A stretch of 64,000 nt of DNA from Opisthorchis felineus (lineage: Eukaryota > Platyhelminthes > Trematoda > Opisthorchiida > Opisthorchiidae), in assembly GCA_004794785.1 (NCBI GenBank), contig SJOL01004636.1:49195-113194 (forward strand), in the 5' to 3' direction. The translations under genes were made by a program, and so were the position numbers. How positions within the stretch are numbered: the stretch's first letter is position 1; every line of letters starts with the position of its first letter. Shown piece by piece: positions 11,216-24,392 of the stretch. Below the pieces are notes generated by a model that worked only from the letters and a program-made list of their open reading frames with translations, was not told where the DNA came from and searched no databases.

Positions 11216-13045
11216 TTTTCACTGCTCACCTATTTAGTGTGGAATCATCAGGCCCCCAGCATTTGTCATCTCAAGCAGCAATACACTAAGTCCGATATGA
11301 TATGCAAAGAAATCGCGAAGCCTCACACTGTACAATGTTGGAGAGTCTGGTTCCACCGTGTTATTAACTACCCATTCTTCCCTAAGCACAGCATAATTCG
11401 GACGGTAAAATGATGCTCGCTGAGCTTGGCGATTTCGTTTCGAAAAAAACTGCCAAGCTCAATGAATAGTTAGGTAACCAGTGAGCAGTCCTACGACTCA
11501 CTGTTTCCGCAATTTACTGTGGTGCGTCTGTGCCGCTTTACTCGGCGCGCACTGGTCCGTCCTCGGATGGTGAGATCACTCATAACTATGGCGTTGTTCA
11601 TACATTTCTTCCTGCGGCAAATACACTTGCCCAAAATACCTATCTGTTGTACAGCTGTCATTTTAACTAGCTGAGACGCGTGAACTTGGAATATTTGTCA
11701 CCAATGACGGATGCATCACCTAAGATACTAAGCTACTCATTAACTATCGGTTTCGACATAAGAGAGGGAAAAAGTACCGTTTCGTTTCGCGGAAAAGCAG
11801 TAAGCTCATTCGTAAATATTTTCAGTTAAAATAGGCTCAAATGTTGAGAGTCCATTGGAAAAAAACTGTAAAACCTTCTTCTGGTCTGGCAGACGTAAGT
11901 GAATTCATTGTCAGAGCCAACCAGAAAAAGCTAAAACATCCTTGTGAGGCGGTCAGCGACCAGCGGCTTCTCCTACCTGTGTTTAGATGCTCACAGGCGG
12001 AATGTTTTTCACAATCTTTCGACATGTTAGCCTGAAGATGGCAACCGCAGGTCACCGAACTGCGATGTCCTGAATGGAACCGACACGAAAGAAACGAAGA
12101 TTAAGGAACAGACTGGGCGGAGTTCTGAATACTCTACCAGTCTACTAATCTAAAAATTTTAGTTATGATAAAAGATGGACACGAGGGCTGGTATGCTGTT
12201 TGGGAAAATAGCATATTAGAACATTGATTCCACAAGCTGGTAATGATAAAACAGTGGAGGTGGTGACGTATGTTGTCGGACGGCACATCTGGACGACATT
12301 CCTGCTGTATAAAAAAAGGAAGCCATAAGTCGCTTTTCCATTTAGCATCTGCTGTCATCTGAGTTGTAGTCTTCAGATAAACCAAGGATGTGTTTCTAGT
12401 TGCTGCGAATCGGCTAAATTGTACCAATATTGTGGTCTCCATATTGTAAACAGTACACATCTACAAATCTCTGAGCAGACTAAACTCAGGATACATATGT
12501 TTAAAGAGATAAATCCTCTACTTGGACTGTAAAGCCCAAAAAGTAAACAAGCATCAGTGTCGTCATTAATCTGATTTGTGTGATTGTACCTTCCAGGTCA
12601 TCTACCTAGGTCTGCGTTCCATCTATGGTCCGTCGACCAACTGGATACTAGTGTTTTCACAGTAACACGCTATCAAGGCATCATTGAAGTAGATATTTCT
12701 TTAACAATAATTACATTTGTTGGAGAATTTCGTAGATTTATCAACAACTACTTCAACGTCTGTCGGAGTGACTGCCACCACCCACCTCGCAGAACTAGAA
12801 CGCATAAAGGGTCCAGTTCACTTGAGGTTCAAAACAAAGTCTGAATTTGTCACTAACTAGGCCATCTACTCAGAAGTTTGCAACAGATGAATATATTTTC
12901 ACACTGGTGACCACCAATATCAACTACCAGCTGCGCTCTATGGTCAACTCTGGTCCTCTTCTAGTCGTCTTTCATCACCCGTGGGATTTCGCATATGGTT
13001 TTTTGACTGTAACTCTGGTTGCGCCCTGATGTCCGTCTTGCGGAC
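11216..13045. other. Intergenic, nothing recognised
   Basis: No conserved coding sequence on either strand. Short open frames show no family motifs. Confidence 0.4.
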
Positions 13046-13113
13046 TTTGTGCAGCACATTCAGTTGAGTCTCTCGTGAAAACCAAATTGATATGCAAATG
13101 AGCGTATTTGTCC
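13046..13113 (+). repeat. Hammerhead-repeat family copy 4, truncated
   Basis: About 65 bp of the shared block: GTGCAGCACATTCAGTTGAG, then TCTCTCGTGAAAACC and ATATGCAAATGAGCGTATTTG. It stops before the ribozyme. It closely matches copies 1, 2 and 9. Confidence 0.75.
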
Positions 13114-16100
13114 AAATAGGTTGTGCTTCGTCAGACAGACCCCATAACTAGATGTGTTATCGTGCTGGTAGCTATGTCACGTAACACTAGCCACATTGTC
13201 AGCATGTGGTTTGGAATGTCGATTTGTGCTAGGTCTCGGCCAGTCACTTCTATCTCCTACGCGCGATGGATGATGTTGAACATGGCAGCCCGCGAGCGAA
13301 TAAATTTCGTAAACCAGACATGTCCCACTCCTCTGAGATATCAGACAACCAAACCTGCAATACGGCTAGAATTGAATCTCCACGATAGTCGCATAGACTA
13401 AACCAAGACTAGTCACAGTACGTAATACAGGTTTATTCTTGGCTTGACTTCTCAGTACTGTAGATTGCCGGTCTAAATGACATCCGACACAACTGAGCAC
13501 AACCGTTTAGATGTCTCCTCGTTAGTCTGTGAATAACGTGCCTCAGCACACTGAATACCTTGCTGCTAAGCTTGCGATGGTGTTACAAATGGCATTTCGG
13601 GACCATATCAAATCAAACCGCGATTAACTACAGAAAGTCATGCAGATACAGAGAACGTCTCGAATAATTTTGTAGTCAACTAGGAGAGAGAGGCGAACTA
13701 TGCTGTGACGATGACTTTTTAGCTATTTGAATCCATAAATCACATATAACTTATGTTTGGGTTCACCAAGTCGTCTTTTCACAACTTTCCCTAATCGAAA
13801 CGTGACCGTCTCATATTGCAACTTCTTTCGAGGAGTGAAGCAATGACAGTGAAGAATTGTATTCAACGAGTGACTCGGAATCTCGGGATGGTTGAAATTT
13901 GAAAGGAATTTAGTTCTAACAATTGACCGAAGCTGGTGAAACACCATACAAGTGGCATATGTCAATTAAACTCCTCGATGCTTGCGTTCGAGTCAATACA
14001 CTTCATGCGGGCAAAATTTTTGGGACGAAGTGCCGATTATTGGAGAATCAGGCGGTTACGACATAAGAGTTGTTTCTTAACCACTCAAAGAATGGTACAG
14101 TTATCAAACTCTACACCGCGTCACTCGTATTAGGCGGTATTTTTCTGGCACTGAGCAGAACACAGTAACCACCCCAAAAGAGACCCTAAGCCACGATCAA
14201 TTGTGGGTCTCCCAGAAACCGAACAGCACCTCTCCCTGTGGTCTTCTGTTCTAGGGAGAATGGTTGCATTTACGATTGGGATTTCCATGTCTTAGAAAAT
14301 TTCCTTTACGTCTTAGTAAAATCTCATTTGTAGTAAGACTGTTTGGATGTTGACGGTGGAGAATCACGCACGTTGTCAACAGAAGACAAACTACGAAAAG
14401 CTACACTGACAGTGAAATCTCAACAGGATTGACCTGTACACCAGACTTCAGCTGCATAACTAACCGAAGCTGACGCGGGCTCACCTGTTGGTTGAAGAGC
14501 TCTGGCCACTACAACAACCAGTAAATGACAGTAGATAGAAGTATACCAGTAGTACATACTGGTACTCATATGTCATACAACCAAAAGGAAACGACGTATT
14601 TGCAAAGTGTGAAAATAAAGGAAAGCGAGAGATTTTCTTGCGAAAAAACCTGTCCCTAGAGAAGACGATCGAGAGAGGGTCCGCAAAAGTTAAAACTACC
14701 TGGGACCGTTCCAGGTGGTAAACATTTCCCACAGGATGAACAACCTTTAGATAAACAAACCTCAGCATAATATTGGAGTGAAAGCTGGATTTTCCCGGGA
14801 TCTTACGACGCTAAAAGCTTGCCTTAGCCGAAGTCAACACAGAAACCGATATTTGCCATGGGGATTAGTGAAGTATCTAGGCTTCCGGTTGTTGATTAGA
14901 CTAAACGATCGAAACTTCTCCAAATCACTGGCACACCCAAAATCATGACATTTAGCACACCACCACCGGTTTTCATTTTCAATATAGCCTGTTCATGGTG
15001 GGTATGCTCCTTCATACTGTTAGTTTGACATTATATCCGTTTGAATGCCGCATAAACATTAATTATATTCTCTGAAACATTAGTATGGACAAAAACACAT
15101 TTGTCAATGTGATCCATCAAGCTTATATTCCAGGTCAACTGATCGATTTCGTGTCAAAGGCGCGGATGAATTGGCGGTAAGCAAAAAACTGGTGATCCAA
15201 CACAAAACTCTGCTGTACTTTTGAAGCTCCATTATTAAAAAAAACGGTAAAAGAAGTGTTTTGAACCAAAAAAAGACAAATAGGGCAAATAACATACAAA
15301 ACCGGATGACAGGACATGGAGTATGTACGTGAAATGGTCCGGATAAGCTATACAACGAAAATCAGAATTTAACCAATTGGAGTATTCGATCGGCTCACTA
15401 TGCTTGTCAGTTTCGTTCGAAACTGAAACAAGCAGGTCATTTAGGATGTAACTTTAGGGAATTTTGGAACGCTTTTGACAATCTTTTACTCAGCGCACAG
15501 ACCAGCGGCCAACAACGCAGCAAGCGCTGGCCAACCTCTCCTTAACCCCACAGGACTGCTGAGATGTTAGAGCACAAAGGTCGTCACCAGTAAATCCGTT
15601 CTTCTTGTTGCTTGATCCGTTTTTTGTTAACAATCCACAATAACATCTATTCAGCATTTCTGGCGAGTGTATAGAGGACACCTGACAAAACTTGTACCTC
15701 AAATCGGTTTATACTATAGATGTTACTAACATACGCTTCCTATGTGAGACACCTTATTCAGACAGGTATTTCGTACTGTTGTCCGGGAAAGCACAACTGC
15801 CCAACCTTGAAAGGTGCCATGTGGTTCGTCATTCCAGGCTCCGGAATAGGGTTACCATCCTTGAGCGTGAGATGTGCCCCGAAGACTGACTATAAACAGC
15901 GATTGGCGTCGTTGTACGTTTTTACTTTGATGTTTGCACTGGGATTACCGACGATGTCCTTTTTTGCCATGTATCAGTTTCATGCCTAATTGCAAGATGC
16001 AAGCAAACTTCGTTTTCGGCGTGCATTTGTATTAGTTTTTGTTTCGAAGGGACAGGGCGAACAGTACCAACCACAGGGAAATATCTCCGAAAAAGGTAAA

Positions 16101-16285
16101 AATGCACAGCGCATTGAGGCGTAGCTCTATTGAACGATTTGAATGCACAGAAATATGTGCTTATAAACTACAGTGAGATGTGAAACAGAAGGGAACAGAC
16201 AATTCAATGTCGTCAAATCCTTTTCGAAACGTAGTCGTCACCATAGTAGCCATCCTCAGGAATGCGTAAATTGAAGGCCTATTAA
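13114..16285. other. Intergenic, nothing firmly recognised
   Basis: No supported gene. A weak relative of the 11.1 kb tRNA-related repeat may lie near 14050-14160. All other frames look like chance frames. Confidence 0.35.
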
Positions 16286-16289
16286 GGGC

Positions 16290-16460
16290 ATTTGTTCTTT
16301 GCAGTGTTAACATACGGGTCTACTGGAGAGAGAGAGGAATTTGGTCGGACGCGTCTATTAGCTACTGAGGAGGATCACAGTACTTCGCGGGATTTTTACA
16401 AAATATGAATGATGGACGAACTCGGGGACCACGGAGAACTGGTGCTTTCCAGGAAAGGCG
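16290..16460 (+). mobile_element. Possible LINE reverse-transcriptase scrap
   Basis: Frames encode AVLTYGSTGE and, after a shift, LLRRITVLRGI. These resemble the AVRSVLLYGSETWP and HRCLRRIARIxW motifs of RTE elements. The match is short and broken, so the call is tentative. Confidence 0.3.
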
Positions 16461-17149
16461 GAACCGATATGGGCCATCAAACAGATTTCAGCAGTACTAG
16501 TCTTTTACGTCAAGGAACTATGTTGCGGTATCTCGAACATCATGCCAACTGAAGAATGAAGCAACCTTTGGGTAGCATGAACTGCTGAAGACCCTCGGAA
16601 GATTTAAGAACGGATTATTTACTCGTGCCATGTTGGCCAATAAGAACCGTAGCGCAAGATTTCTGTACTAGAGTAATGGAATTTAATGCGAGTTCGGGTG
16701 TTTTAATCAGGTTCCATGAGGGTGGGACGGAATTTCCCATCAAATCTGAATTCAACTATTCGGACATTAGTCTTGCATATCCGGGAGTTGTCGCAAAGCA
16801 GCGGAATATGGTTAACCTAAGTAGCGGCCGATAGTCTGTCATCTAGATCATTACCAAATAGAATTTTTCCACGTCACTAATTTCGATCAGGAATCATCAC
16901 GAAAAAACGAGGAATAGGACCTCAAATCACCTATGATTTACCTTCAAAGTGCAGGATTTCAACCCCCCTTTTGAAGTTGAAAAAAGCCCTGCATGACGGA
17001 CTTGAGTTCGTTGATAACTTTACTCATCTTGACAGGGGGCACAAGCCGTTGTTTTGCGACAGCTAAGCCAGCGCACGCAGCAACATTCGACAAACTGCGT
17101 CAGAAACCAGTATCACTGAGGCTAAAGGGCTAGTCTGCAAAACAACCGT

Positions 17150-17545
17150 GGGGGTGGTCTTACTTTGCGGCTGTGGAACCTGGTCTTTCCGATCTGAAGA
17201 CCGCAAAACCTTCAAATGCCTCCATAGGATGGCAGGCGTCAACTGGTTACATCATGTATGTGATGAGATGATCCGGAAGCGAGTAGTAGGCAATGAGCTG
17301 AATGGATTGGAGAAAAGATAAGGCCTGTCAGGTTGAGGTGGTTAGGACATGCACTACGTGTATCCGAGCAGTGGCGACAAAAGAAGGCTGTTTTCCATGT
17401 CAAACGTTGACAAAAGAGCCATAATAAGCAGACCGTGACGTGGCAGTGCGAAATGAAGACCGTTATCATCAAGTTGAGCGCTGTGGGATCTTCAAACTTT
17501 CCTGGGTGGAGTTTGCGTGAGTCACCTTGCACTCGGCTAGGCAGA
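17150..17545 (+). mobile_element. RTE-like LINE 3' region, decayed
   Basis: Successive frames read WSFRSEDRKTFKCLHRMAGV, IRKRVVGNELNGLEKR, LGHALRVSEQWR, TWQCEMKTVIIKLSAVGSS and NFPGWSLRESP. These follow the order of the C-terminal RTE reverse-transcriptase motifs (ETWPLR..., xxRRVLG, LGHVLRMPE, TWQRxMK, LPGWGPRDS). Stops and frameshifts make it a dead copy. Confidence 0.65.
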
Positions 17546-17589
17546 TGGGTAACTGGCCCCATTGAGAGGCTTAAGATCACTTTCTAACC

Positions 17590-19200
17590 GAATTTCCTAG
17601 CTAACACTAGTGTGTCGGTACGCTGGATTTCAGGTGAGGTTCGTTGATCGCGTCTTGCTCGAACAAGATACTCAAATGCTTAGTTCAATGGTTTTAGGTA
17701 TGGCCACCTTGTTCCTGGTTACTGCTGTGTCCATTGATCGATTCGCCGAGGTTGACAATTAGACGGCCTCGTTCTTGACCATCTTATCTAGGGACATAAA
17801 GCCTCCACCATAAGAGTCCTCTTCTGCAGTTTCTTTTCACTCTTCACTACAGCCCCCTTTCACTATAGATGTATGACACATTACCGTCCATGGTAATGAT
17901 GATTGCGTTGTTTTGCCCCATCATTTAGCTTTACGATTTTCCATTTGTATTGGGACTACATAGTCATCCAAGGCCAAGTTGCAGGCCATGCTCAGTCAAG
18001 TCCAACAAAGTGGAGTTCGCCGGTATAGTGTGTCAGTTTATTAACTGCGCCTTCAGCAATAAATCTGGGTGGATAATATAGGACGCTCTCACTGTAGTTA
18101 CCATTTCGAGGAGATCAACCATTCGGAGAACCTAAAGGTATTTTCCTGAGTTATGGAGGGGTGGTTTCATCGAGGGATGATTGCGATGAAAAGCTGTGCC
18201 TCCAAAATATCACGGTTGATGGGGACGTTCCTTCGAGATAGGAAGTGCAGTATCCCCATGATAACACGACGGTGGGGTATGTGGCTTCTGACCAGGGAAG
18301 GGGAAAGAGAAAAGCGGTCGCACACAGGGTTCAGGTGAACGGCAAACCGTACTGTGAACCCCCTATGGGTGGTTTTCCCGGAAGTTGTCTATATTTGGCG
18401 AAAGATTGGTGTAAGTTCTCCGTTGTAACGGTTTTTTATAATTAAAAAATTGATTGTGTGACATTCTTTTTGGGAGTAAAAACCTCAAACAATCCAATGT
18501 ATTAGAATAAATCACTGAATCAAAAGATAGATAAACAAAAACGAAAATGGCACTGATAGCTGACAAATCAAACCACAGGGCAAATATCAAATGGAATGAA
18601 GGTGCAATTGTCGAGGTCACCTGACACCGCTCGGCCGAGCGGTTCACGGCGGTGGTCGATGATCAACGCTGGAAAGAAAGGCATCCACAAACAAGTACGA
18701 CGAAAGACACGTGATCGAACGAGCATGGTAAGGTGCACGTGGCGTGGTTTAACAGTGCAGGGCATCAGCAACCATGGCGCTTGCACGATATATTGCCATA
18801 GAATTAGCTGGAACAGAACACATTCCACCTTCCAGCAATTTCACTTGGTTCTGCAAAGAGTCGTATAACGGAGAGAAATATAGGCGGGATAAGGGCTAGG
18901 GTGGATCAGAACGTGACAACTGCAAACAGTATTGTATTTCTTTTTAGCTCCATGTTTAGTCGACAACTAAGCGGATTGAACAACTGAGTACCAGTCCCTA
19001 CAGCATGGCACAAATGGTTAAATAGTTTCCATATGAAAACTGACCAAAAAAACGAGCAGTTTTCAACAAAAGATCATTAGCGAACGCTCTGCCTGAATGT
19101 TGTAGTGTGTCTTCGTCAGTGACAGCTGACTTCGAGTGGTCTCGTTGAATTTACAGGGTGAATAACGTCACAGGTAATTCACTACTCTCAAAGGTAAGAA
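17590..19200. other. Intergenic, nothing recognised
   Basis: No supported gene. The final coding exon of FIG4 (minus strand) should lie somewhere below 21070 and could be in this stretch, but I could not identify it. Confidence 0.3.
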
Positions 19201-19221
19201 TTAAGCTCAGTGATAATACTT

Positions 19222-19223
<2 letters not shown>

Positions 19224-19262
<39 letters not shown>
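19224..19262. repeat. (AT)n microsatellite
   Basis: About 19 uninterrupted AT dinucleotides. It gives rise to a spurious YIYIYIYI reading frame. Confidence 0.95.
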
Positions 19263-19264
<2 letters not shown>

Positions 19265-19354
19265 TTCATATAACCGGGTGGATACACTTGTTTGGAACAC
19301 ACAGTACAATTATGATTAGGATAAAGTCATGTGATTCAACGATGAAGATAGGAT

Positions 19355-19537
19355 CTTTCAGGTGTAACACCCTTTCAGTGCCTAACTGCCAAGCCACCAG
19401 AAGGAAGCACGAGGGCTGGGATACTGTCAGGTTGCCCAAGCCAAGACAGAGGAAATCGAGAGGCAGAGGTCGAATTCGAGCCACGGACCTTCCGGTCAGT
19501 AAATTCGCACGCTAACCACTGAGACATCTCGCCCCCA
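19355..19537 (-). repeat. tRNA-derived SINE with target-site duplication
   Basis: Minus-strand element of about 183 bp. Its 5' end has an A-box-like TGTCTCAGTGGTTAGCG and a B-box-like GGCTCGAATTC, followed by a tRNA-unrelated body (CTTGGGCAACCTGACAG, CCTCGTGCTTCC) and a tail reading GTGTTACACC. The 13 bp ATGAAGATAGGAT flanks it on both sides (19342-19354 and 19538-19550). This is a target-site duplication and marks a fairly recent insertion by LINE machinery. Confidence 0.85.
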
Positions 19538-20084
19538 TGAAGATAGGATAGAATACGCCTGGAGGAATGAGACATTACATCGTCCTTATCCTAATCAGTT
19601 GGGTTCCTATTTGGCTTCCTCATCAAGTAAACTGATTTGTTTGCACTCTCGAAGTGCTAAATGGTACGTCAACAAATAGCGATAGCACTGGATAGGATAG
19701 AGAGGTAGGGCGACGTCTGGGTATGACTCAAAATGTACGAACAGCACGCGACAACAGAGTAAACCGGCGAAGATGCAGAGAAACCTAAGGAAAGGCTGTT
19801 ATTGAGCTATAAGCAACAACTTACCCGATAGGTTTCCATCGACGCCTTACTTGGGGGTACCAGGATGGTAGAGAATGGGTTGACACCACTTAGCACAGGT
19901 GTAGAACATTGAAATTCAACATAACCTGTCATCCGATACAAGAGAGAATGTGGAAAATATCGACCATATTATTAGTATACTATTAGTATTATTATCTTCG
20001 TTGCCTTCACACTCCTTCTCATCATCACAGACAGCAAGACCAATACAATCACTAGCGCAAAACTACATGTCTTGTTTAAAAATA

Positions 20085-20300
20085 ACCTGAAGTGGAAAAA
20101 GAAAAGAATGAACAGTAAAAGGAACTGGCGCTAGCTTGGCATGGGTATCCTGAGGCGCGCACGACCCCGAACATTCAGTTAGACAATCTATATGAGAACG
20201 GAAAACACGAACCTTAGTGACATTGGTTAGTCGCCAAATTCTAAAGCACTTCCAGTCGAGCGCAGAAAAGGTCACAAGAACCCCATCCAGGGAGCCACGT
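20085..20300 (-). repeat. Dispersed repeat shared with 63575-63740
   Basis: In minus sense both copies contain a GATTG(C/T)(T/C)T(G/A)ACTGA stretch followed by a G/C-rich segment and a tail ending in a polypyrimidine tract. Nucleotide similarity is estimated by eye at about two thirds, and the conceptual peptides share DCLTEC. Element type is unknown. Confidence 0.5.
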
Positions 20301-21070
20301 TTAAGTAACACCATCTAAACTTTTTGTTATCTTCGTCGTAACCTACTAGCAAGTCGAACGGTGTTCTGAAAGAGACACGACGAACAACACTTGAGAGTCA
20401 GCAGGCCGACATAGTACAAACAGAAAAGTACCTAGCTTGAACATTTCTGTTCATGTTTACATGAAGCCAATAATGATACAAGTTCATCCAGAAGATGGAC
20501 CTTGAAATCCTCATCTCGGAAGTATCTGTTACCAGCAGGTATCCAGAGTGTATATGTTTTGGACGTCAGATTGGCACTTTGTCCCTTTCCCTTCCCATTT
20601 CATTCCTCTCATGATATCAGGGTTTTAGTGCTTACTCTGGAAGTGAACTCAACCCAACCCTAGCCTCCCTCAAAGTAATGTGCCATTCGCTACCCATATC
20701 TTGAAGTTACCATGTCCGAAACCTGCAAAAATTGAATGTTTTGCGCTTGCGACTAGGAAAGAAATTGAACTGTCAAGATACGACAAATCCCGTATTCCAC
20801 CTGTCGAGACGAAATACTAGTGTTGCTGTTGATGATGATAGTGGAACATGCTATCAGGCGTAGGAAACAAAAATAATCGAAAGTGATTGTCGGTTCACAT
20901 AGTCGTAAGTCTCTTACAATGAGGTCAAAATACAAACACCCTAGGACACCACTTCTGAAAACTAATCACCTTATCGACTGAGAATCAGGGACAAGTGCCA
21001 TTTGAGTGCTTGAACAAAACTAGAGATCCTGTCCCACCGAAAACATCATCCGTGTTAATTTTTGACTTAC

Positions 21071-21330
21071 GTTGATAACCAACAATATCGACTGGTTTCA
21101 CATAAGCATTTGCAGCATTTGGGTCGAAGTGAGAGGACAGAGGAGACCAGCTTCTGAGGGCTGTGATGTAGCTATCTAGGACAATTGATGACGAGACTCG
21201 AGTATGACTGGCACTGCGACGACTTGGCGTCATCGCACACCGAGGCGCTTCTGAAGGATGGGCAGCGTGCGTAAACCCTATCATTGGAGGGAATACCTTT
21301 AAGAAGCTGCATGCAGAGTCCGCAGAATCG
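21071..21330 (-). CDS. FIG4: FIG4 exon 12 (C-terminal region)
   Basis: Acceptor CTTTTTCAG precedes 21330; donor GTAAGT is at 21070-21065. Length 260 nt: one base completes the AG|C serine codon from exon 11, then 86 codons plus one base. It encodes a Ser/Pro-rich tail with SSSIVLDSYITALRSW and ANAYVKPVDIVGY, weakly comparable to the C-terminal part of animal FIG4 that precedes its last 40 residues. Identification relies on phase, strand, splice sites and position more than on similarity. The exon completing the protein should lie below 21065 and was not found. Confidence 0.6.
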
Positions 21331-22205
21331 CTGAAAAAGACCAGGGAGACTGTTTCATCAGGCATACCAGATGAAGAGTCTAGTAGCGTCGAAGAAAGCG
21401 ATGGGGGCCCAAATGAAAACATACAGCAGAGCCGTTAAATAAGACATAAGAGTGGTTGAGTCTTAAATTATTCGGGTTTTCATTTGTAGTGATCTGACCT
21501 CCAATTAGCTTTCCAAAGACAGTAGCAATAAGGGATATCATATTTGGGGCAAACTAGCTTATGCAAGAGTTGGTTGATGTAAATCAAAAGACATGTGAAC
21601 AGTGTTCCTAACGGGAAACAACAACCGCAAATCGAGACTTATGTAAGAACGTCACGGGGAATTTTAGGTAAATTCCTCGTCTGTCTCGTAAGTCATGGCT
21701 CTTTGCTAATCGTAAATAAGGTATCAAGTTGAAATTGAAAACAAAATAGTCGAACTACCACGCAGATACACTCCGATACCATTGATAGTTAACCTGCGGC
21801 GTACCATTTTGTTCAGTTCATGAACGACGTCACTACCGATGCGGGAGGTATGTTTTTTGACTGGTGCTTAAGTAGCTCGAGAGGTGGGACCTTTAGAATC
21901 GGTCATACTTTATCAATCTTGGTTATTCATAGTCATTAATCTTACAGATTCCTTTAATAATTCTATCCACGAATAATCGACCTCTCCAGACTTTTTCCAC
22001 TGTACTGACAACATGTTTGGATATGTCCCGTGCGTACTTGCAGTTGCTTGTTCCTCATATCCTTTGGTCTTGTCGGTATTTTTAAGGACAATGAGTTGGA
22101 TCTGATTCTGGAATAAAAAAACAGCACTGTATTTTCCGTACACAGGGGTGCGCTACTCGGTTTTTGTGACCTTTCAAAAAATTCGTCTAAATACACTGAC
22201 TTTAG
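21331..22205. other. FIG4 intron 11, distal part
   Basis: Noncoding intron sequence with no recognised element before the LINE fragment at 22.2 kb. Confidence 0.5.
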
Positions 22206-22209
22206 CAGG

Positions 22210-22850
22210 CTTAATCGCGATCCATACTGCTTTATGGATCAGAAACGTGGCCCCTACGCGCAGAGGACATTCGGAAGATGCCAGTTTTTGACCAACGGTC
22301 TCCGAAATAATGGTCAGGTCTGGTGGGAACATCGGATTAGTAATGCTGAGGTACGCCAGATGGTCTTAGGAAGAAGGAACTCTCCCGCGATAGATGAGTT
22401 ACTCACGCTTCGTAGGTGACACTGGTTAGGACATGTACTCCGCATGCCAGAAGACCGTCTACCTCACAGAGCTCATTTTGATCAGCTTCGTGCCGAGTGG
22501 AAGCGACCCAGAGGTGGACAGTGTATGACCTGGTAACGAATCATGAAAACACTAACCAGTAAACTTAGTCGGGTCGGCAACTGCCGCCTCCCTGGATGGG
22601 GACCCCGGGACTCAACCCACCAATGGTTAATGACATTGGCAGAAATGGCCCAATCACGCAATCAATGGCGTTCGTGCATGAAAGCTATCGCCTTCAATAC
22701 GCAACTACCCAGTTCCCGAACTAACCAAGGCTTGGCTGTATGTCTCACACTCTCCCCATTTCCGGTGATCGAAACTGTAGCAGCTAGAACCAATGTGCCT
22801 ATGGAACACGGTTTATAGCTGGTAAATTGAATTGAATTGATTAGTGCTCC
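22210..22850 (+). mobile_element. RTE-like LINE 3' end, in FIG4 intron 11
   Basis: Antisense to FIG4. Frames read VWWEHRISNAEVRQMVLGRR, NSPAIDELLTLRR, GHVLRMPEDRLPHRAHFDQL, EWKRPRGGQCMTW, VGNCRLPGWGPRDS and NQWRSCMKAI, which is the full order of the RTE reverse-transcriptase C-terminus. Only a few stops and shifts interrupt it. A short tail of ATTGA-like units at 22828-22841 probably marks the 3' end. Confidence 0.85.
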
Positions 22851-22859
22851 CAACCCACT

Positions 22860-24215
22860 CATTACGTTCGGTACCCAAGAACAGCTCAATCACAGTGTAG
22901 CAAATGATGCAGTTTACAGGCAAACGGAAAAACTTAAACATGGTAGTGCATGGGTCTCCCCACCTAATGTTCTCCGTGCTACTGAGGGAATGCGCTGACG
23001 TCCTCACTGAATGGTGTACAACTAGTGTCTCTAGAGATACCGGAGATGGCAGGAATAACACTAGTGCCAAAGAGAGGAACTAACATTTCGACCAGCAGTG
23101 TACACCTACACTATTTTAAAGACGTTTGGATCTGTACTCTTAAGCCTACCCGCTGAAGACCCACACCATTTTACCTAACGACAGTCGAGCTCTGCACCGG
23201 ATGCCTACCTGGTTACCTTCTCATTTAGCAGAAACTACGTGGCTCTACGATCACCATCTCTGCGATACACAAACGCGTCATCAATCGAGGTGTACTGCTG
23301 CAGCTGCTTACAGAAGGTGGGACGGAACAAAATATGCTTAAATTGAGCCAGAATTACTTCACCCACCGGACACAACTTTGGAGACTGAGTGGCTGATAAT
23401 CCATTCTCCTACACTGACACTGGTGTGCTTCAAGAGCTCATACTATCTCCATTCTTCCTTTCCCCCAGCATCAACTGCATACCCGTTCCCGATTCTCTCA
23501 CTTAGCGCAAGTGTGTCGATAAGGATGTGATCAGTTCTGTCGCTTGCACTCAATAAACAAACGGACTTGAACAAACACGCGGACTGGTCTCAGGGGCGAT
23601 GTCCATTCCTCAATGTCCCTAAACGCAAGGACGTTAGATTCCCAGTGATTCCAGGTAGGTGCTATGAGGAGAAGCTTTGTAACTACCCAACTCTACTGTT
23701 AACGTCCCACTTCCACACTTCGGCACCGTGCAATACCTCAGATTAGAACAGTCACGAGAAACTTCAGCTGGATTTCTCACATTGAACTAGCCTTCATGAA
23801 AGTTCGGCTCACTCGGACTGAGGATGTTATCTAGATAACAAAACCACACGATGGGGTTCACCACCACATGCACCTTATCACAATGGGTGCATTGTTCTCC
23901 ATTTGGATTCCTTGGACCCGATGGTCTTGTCTTACTGCAAGACCATTAAAGCATGTTTCGAGACGTGGTGCGATTCCAAGGGCCGTTCCTTATTGATTTT
24001 CCGGCCTTCAAACAAAGTGACGTTTGCCCAAACTTTTTGTTCATACACAACACCCAACTGATCACGTTTTGTCTGAAGTAATCTCTACTTTTTTTTACGC
24101 AGCCGAATTCCCACCGATAGTAGGCTTGTGATGAAGCATCTGTGACGAAGATTTCTTGTTGGATTAATACCCTCGATCTCGACAAATGTGTTTAAAAGTT
24201 GCACAACGATAAGCA
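22860..24215. other. FIG4 intron 11, middle part
   Basis: Nothing recognised: no domain-bearing reading frame and no repeat matching other parts of the window. Confidence 0.4.
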
Positions 24216-24218
24216 TTC

Positions 24219-24392
24219 AGCTGTAACACCCTTTCAGCACTAGCTGCCATACCACCTGAAGGAAGCACGAGGGCTGAGGTACTGCCAGATTGTCAAAGCC
24301 TAGACGGGAACAGCCGAGATGCTGCGGTTGGGTTAGACACACAGACCTTCTGGTCAGTACGTTCGTGCCTTTACTACTGAGTTATCTCGGTT
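24219..24392 (-). repeat. tRNA-derived SINE, in FIG4 intron 11
   Basis: Same family as 19355-19537: GATAACTCAGTAGTAAAGGC (A-box region), GCCTCGTGCTTCC-type body (CCCTCGTGCTTCCTTCAGG) and GTGTTACAGCTG end. It is more diverged, and the B box is damaged (TGTCTAACCC). A further B-box-like GTTCGAATCCATC lies just beyond, near 24530. Confidence 0.8.

Noticed and set aside
19224..19262. AT run as a promoter or origin
   Set aside because: It is a plain microsatellite with no associated gene start.
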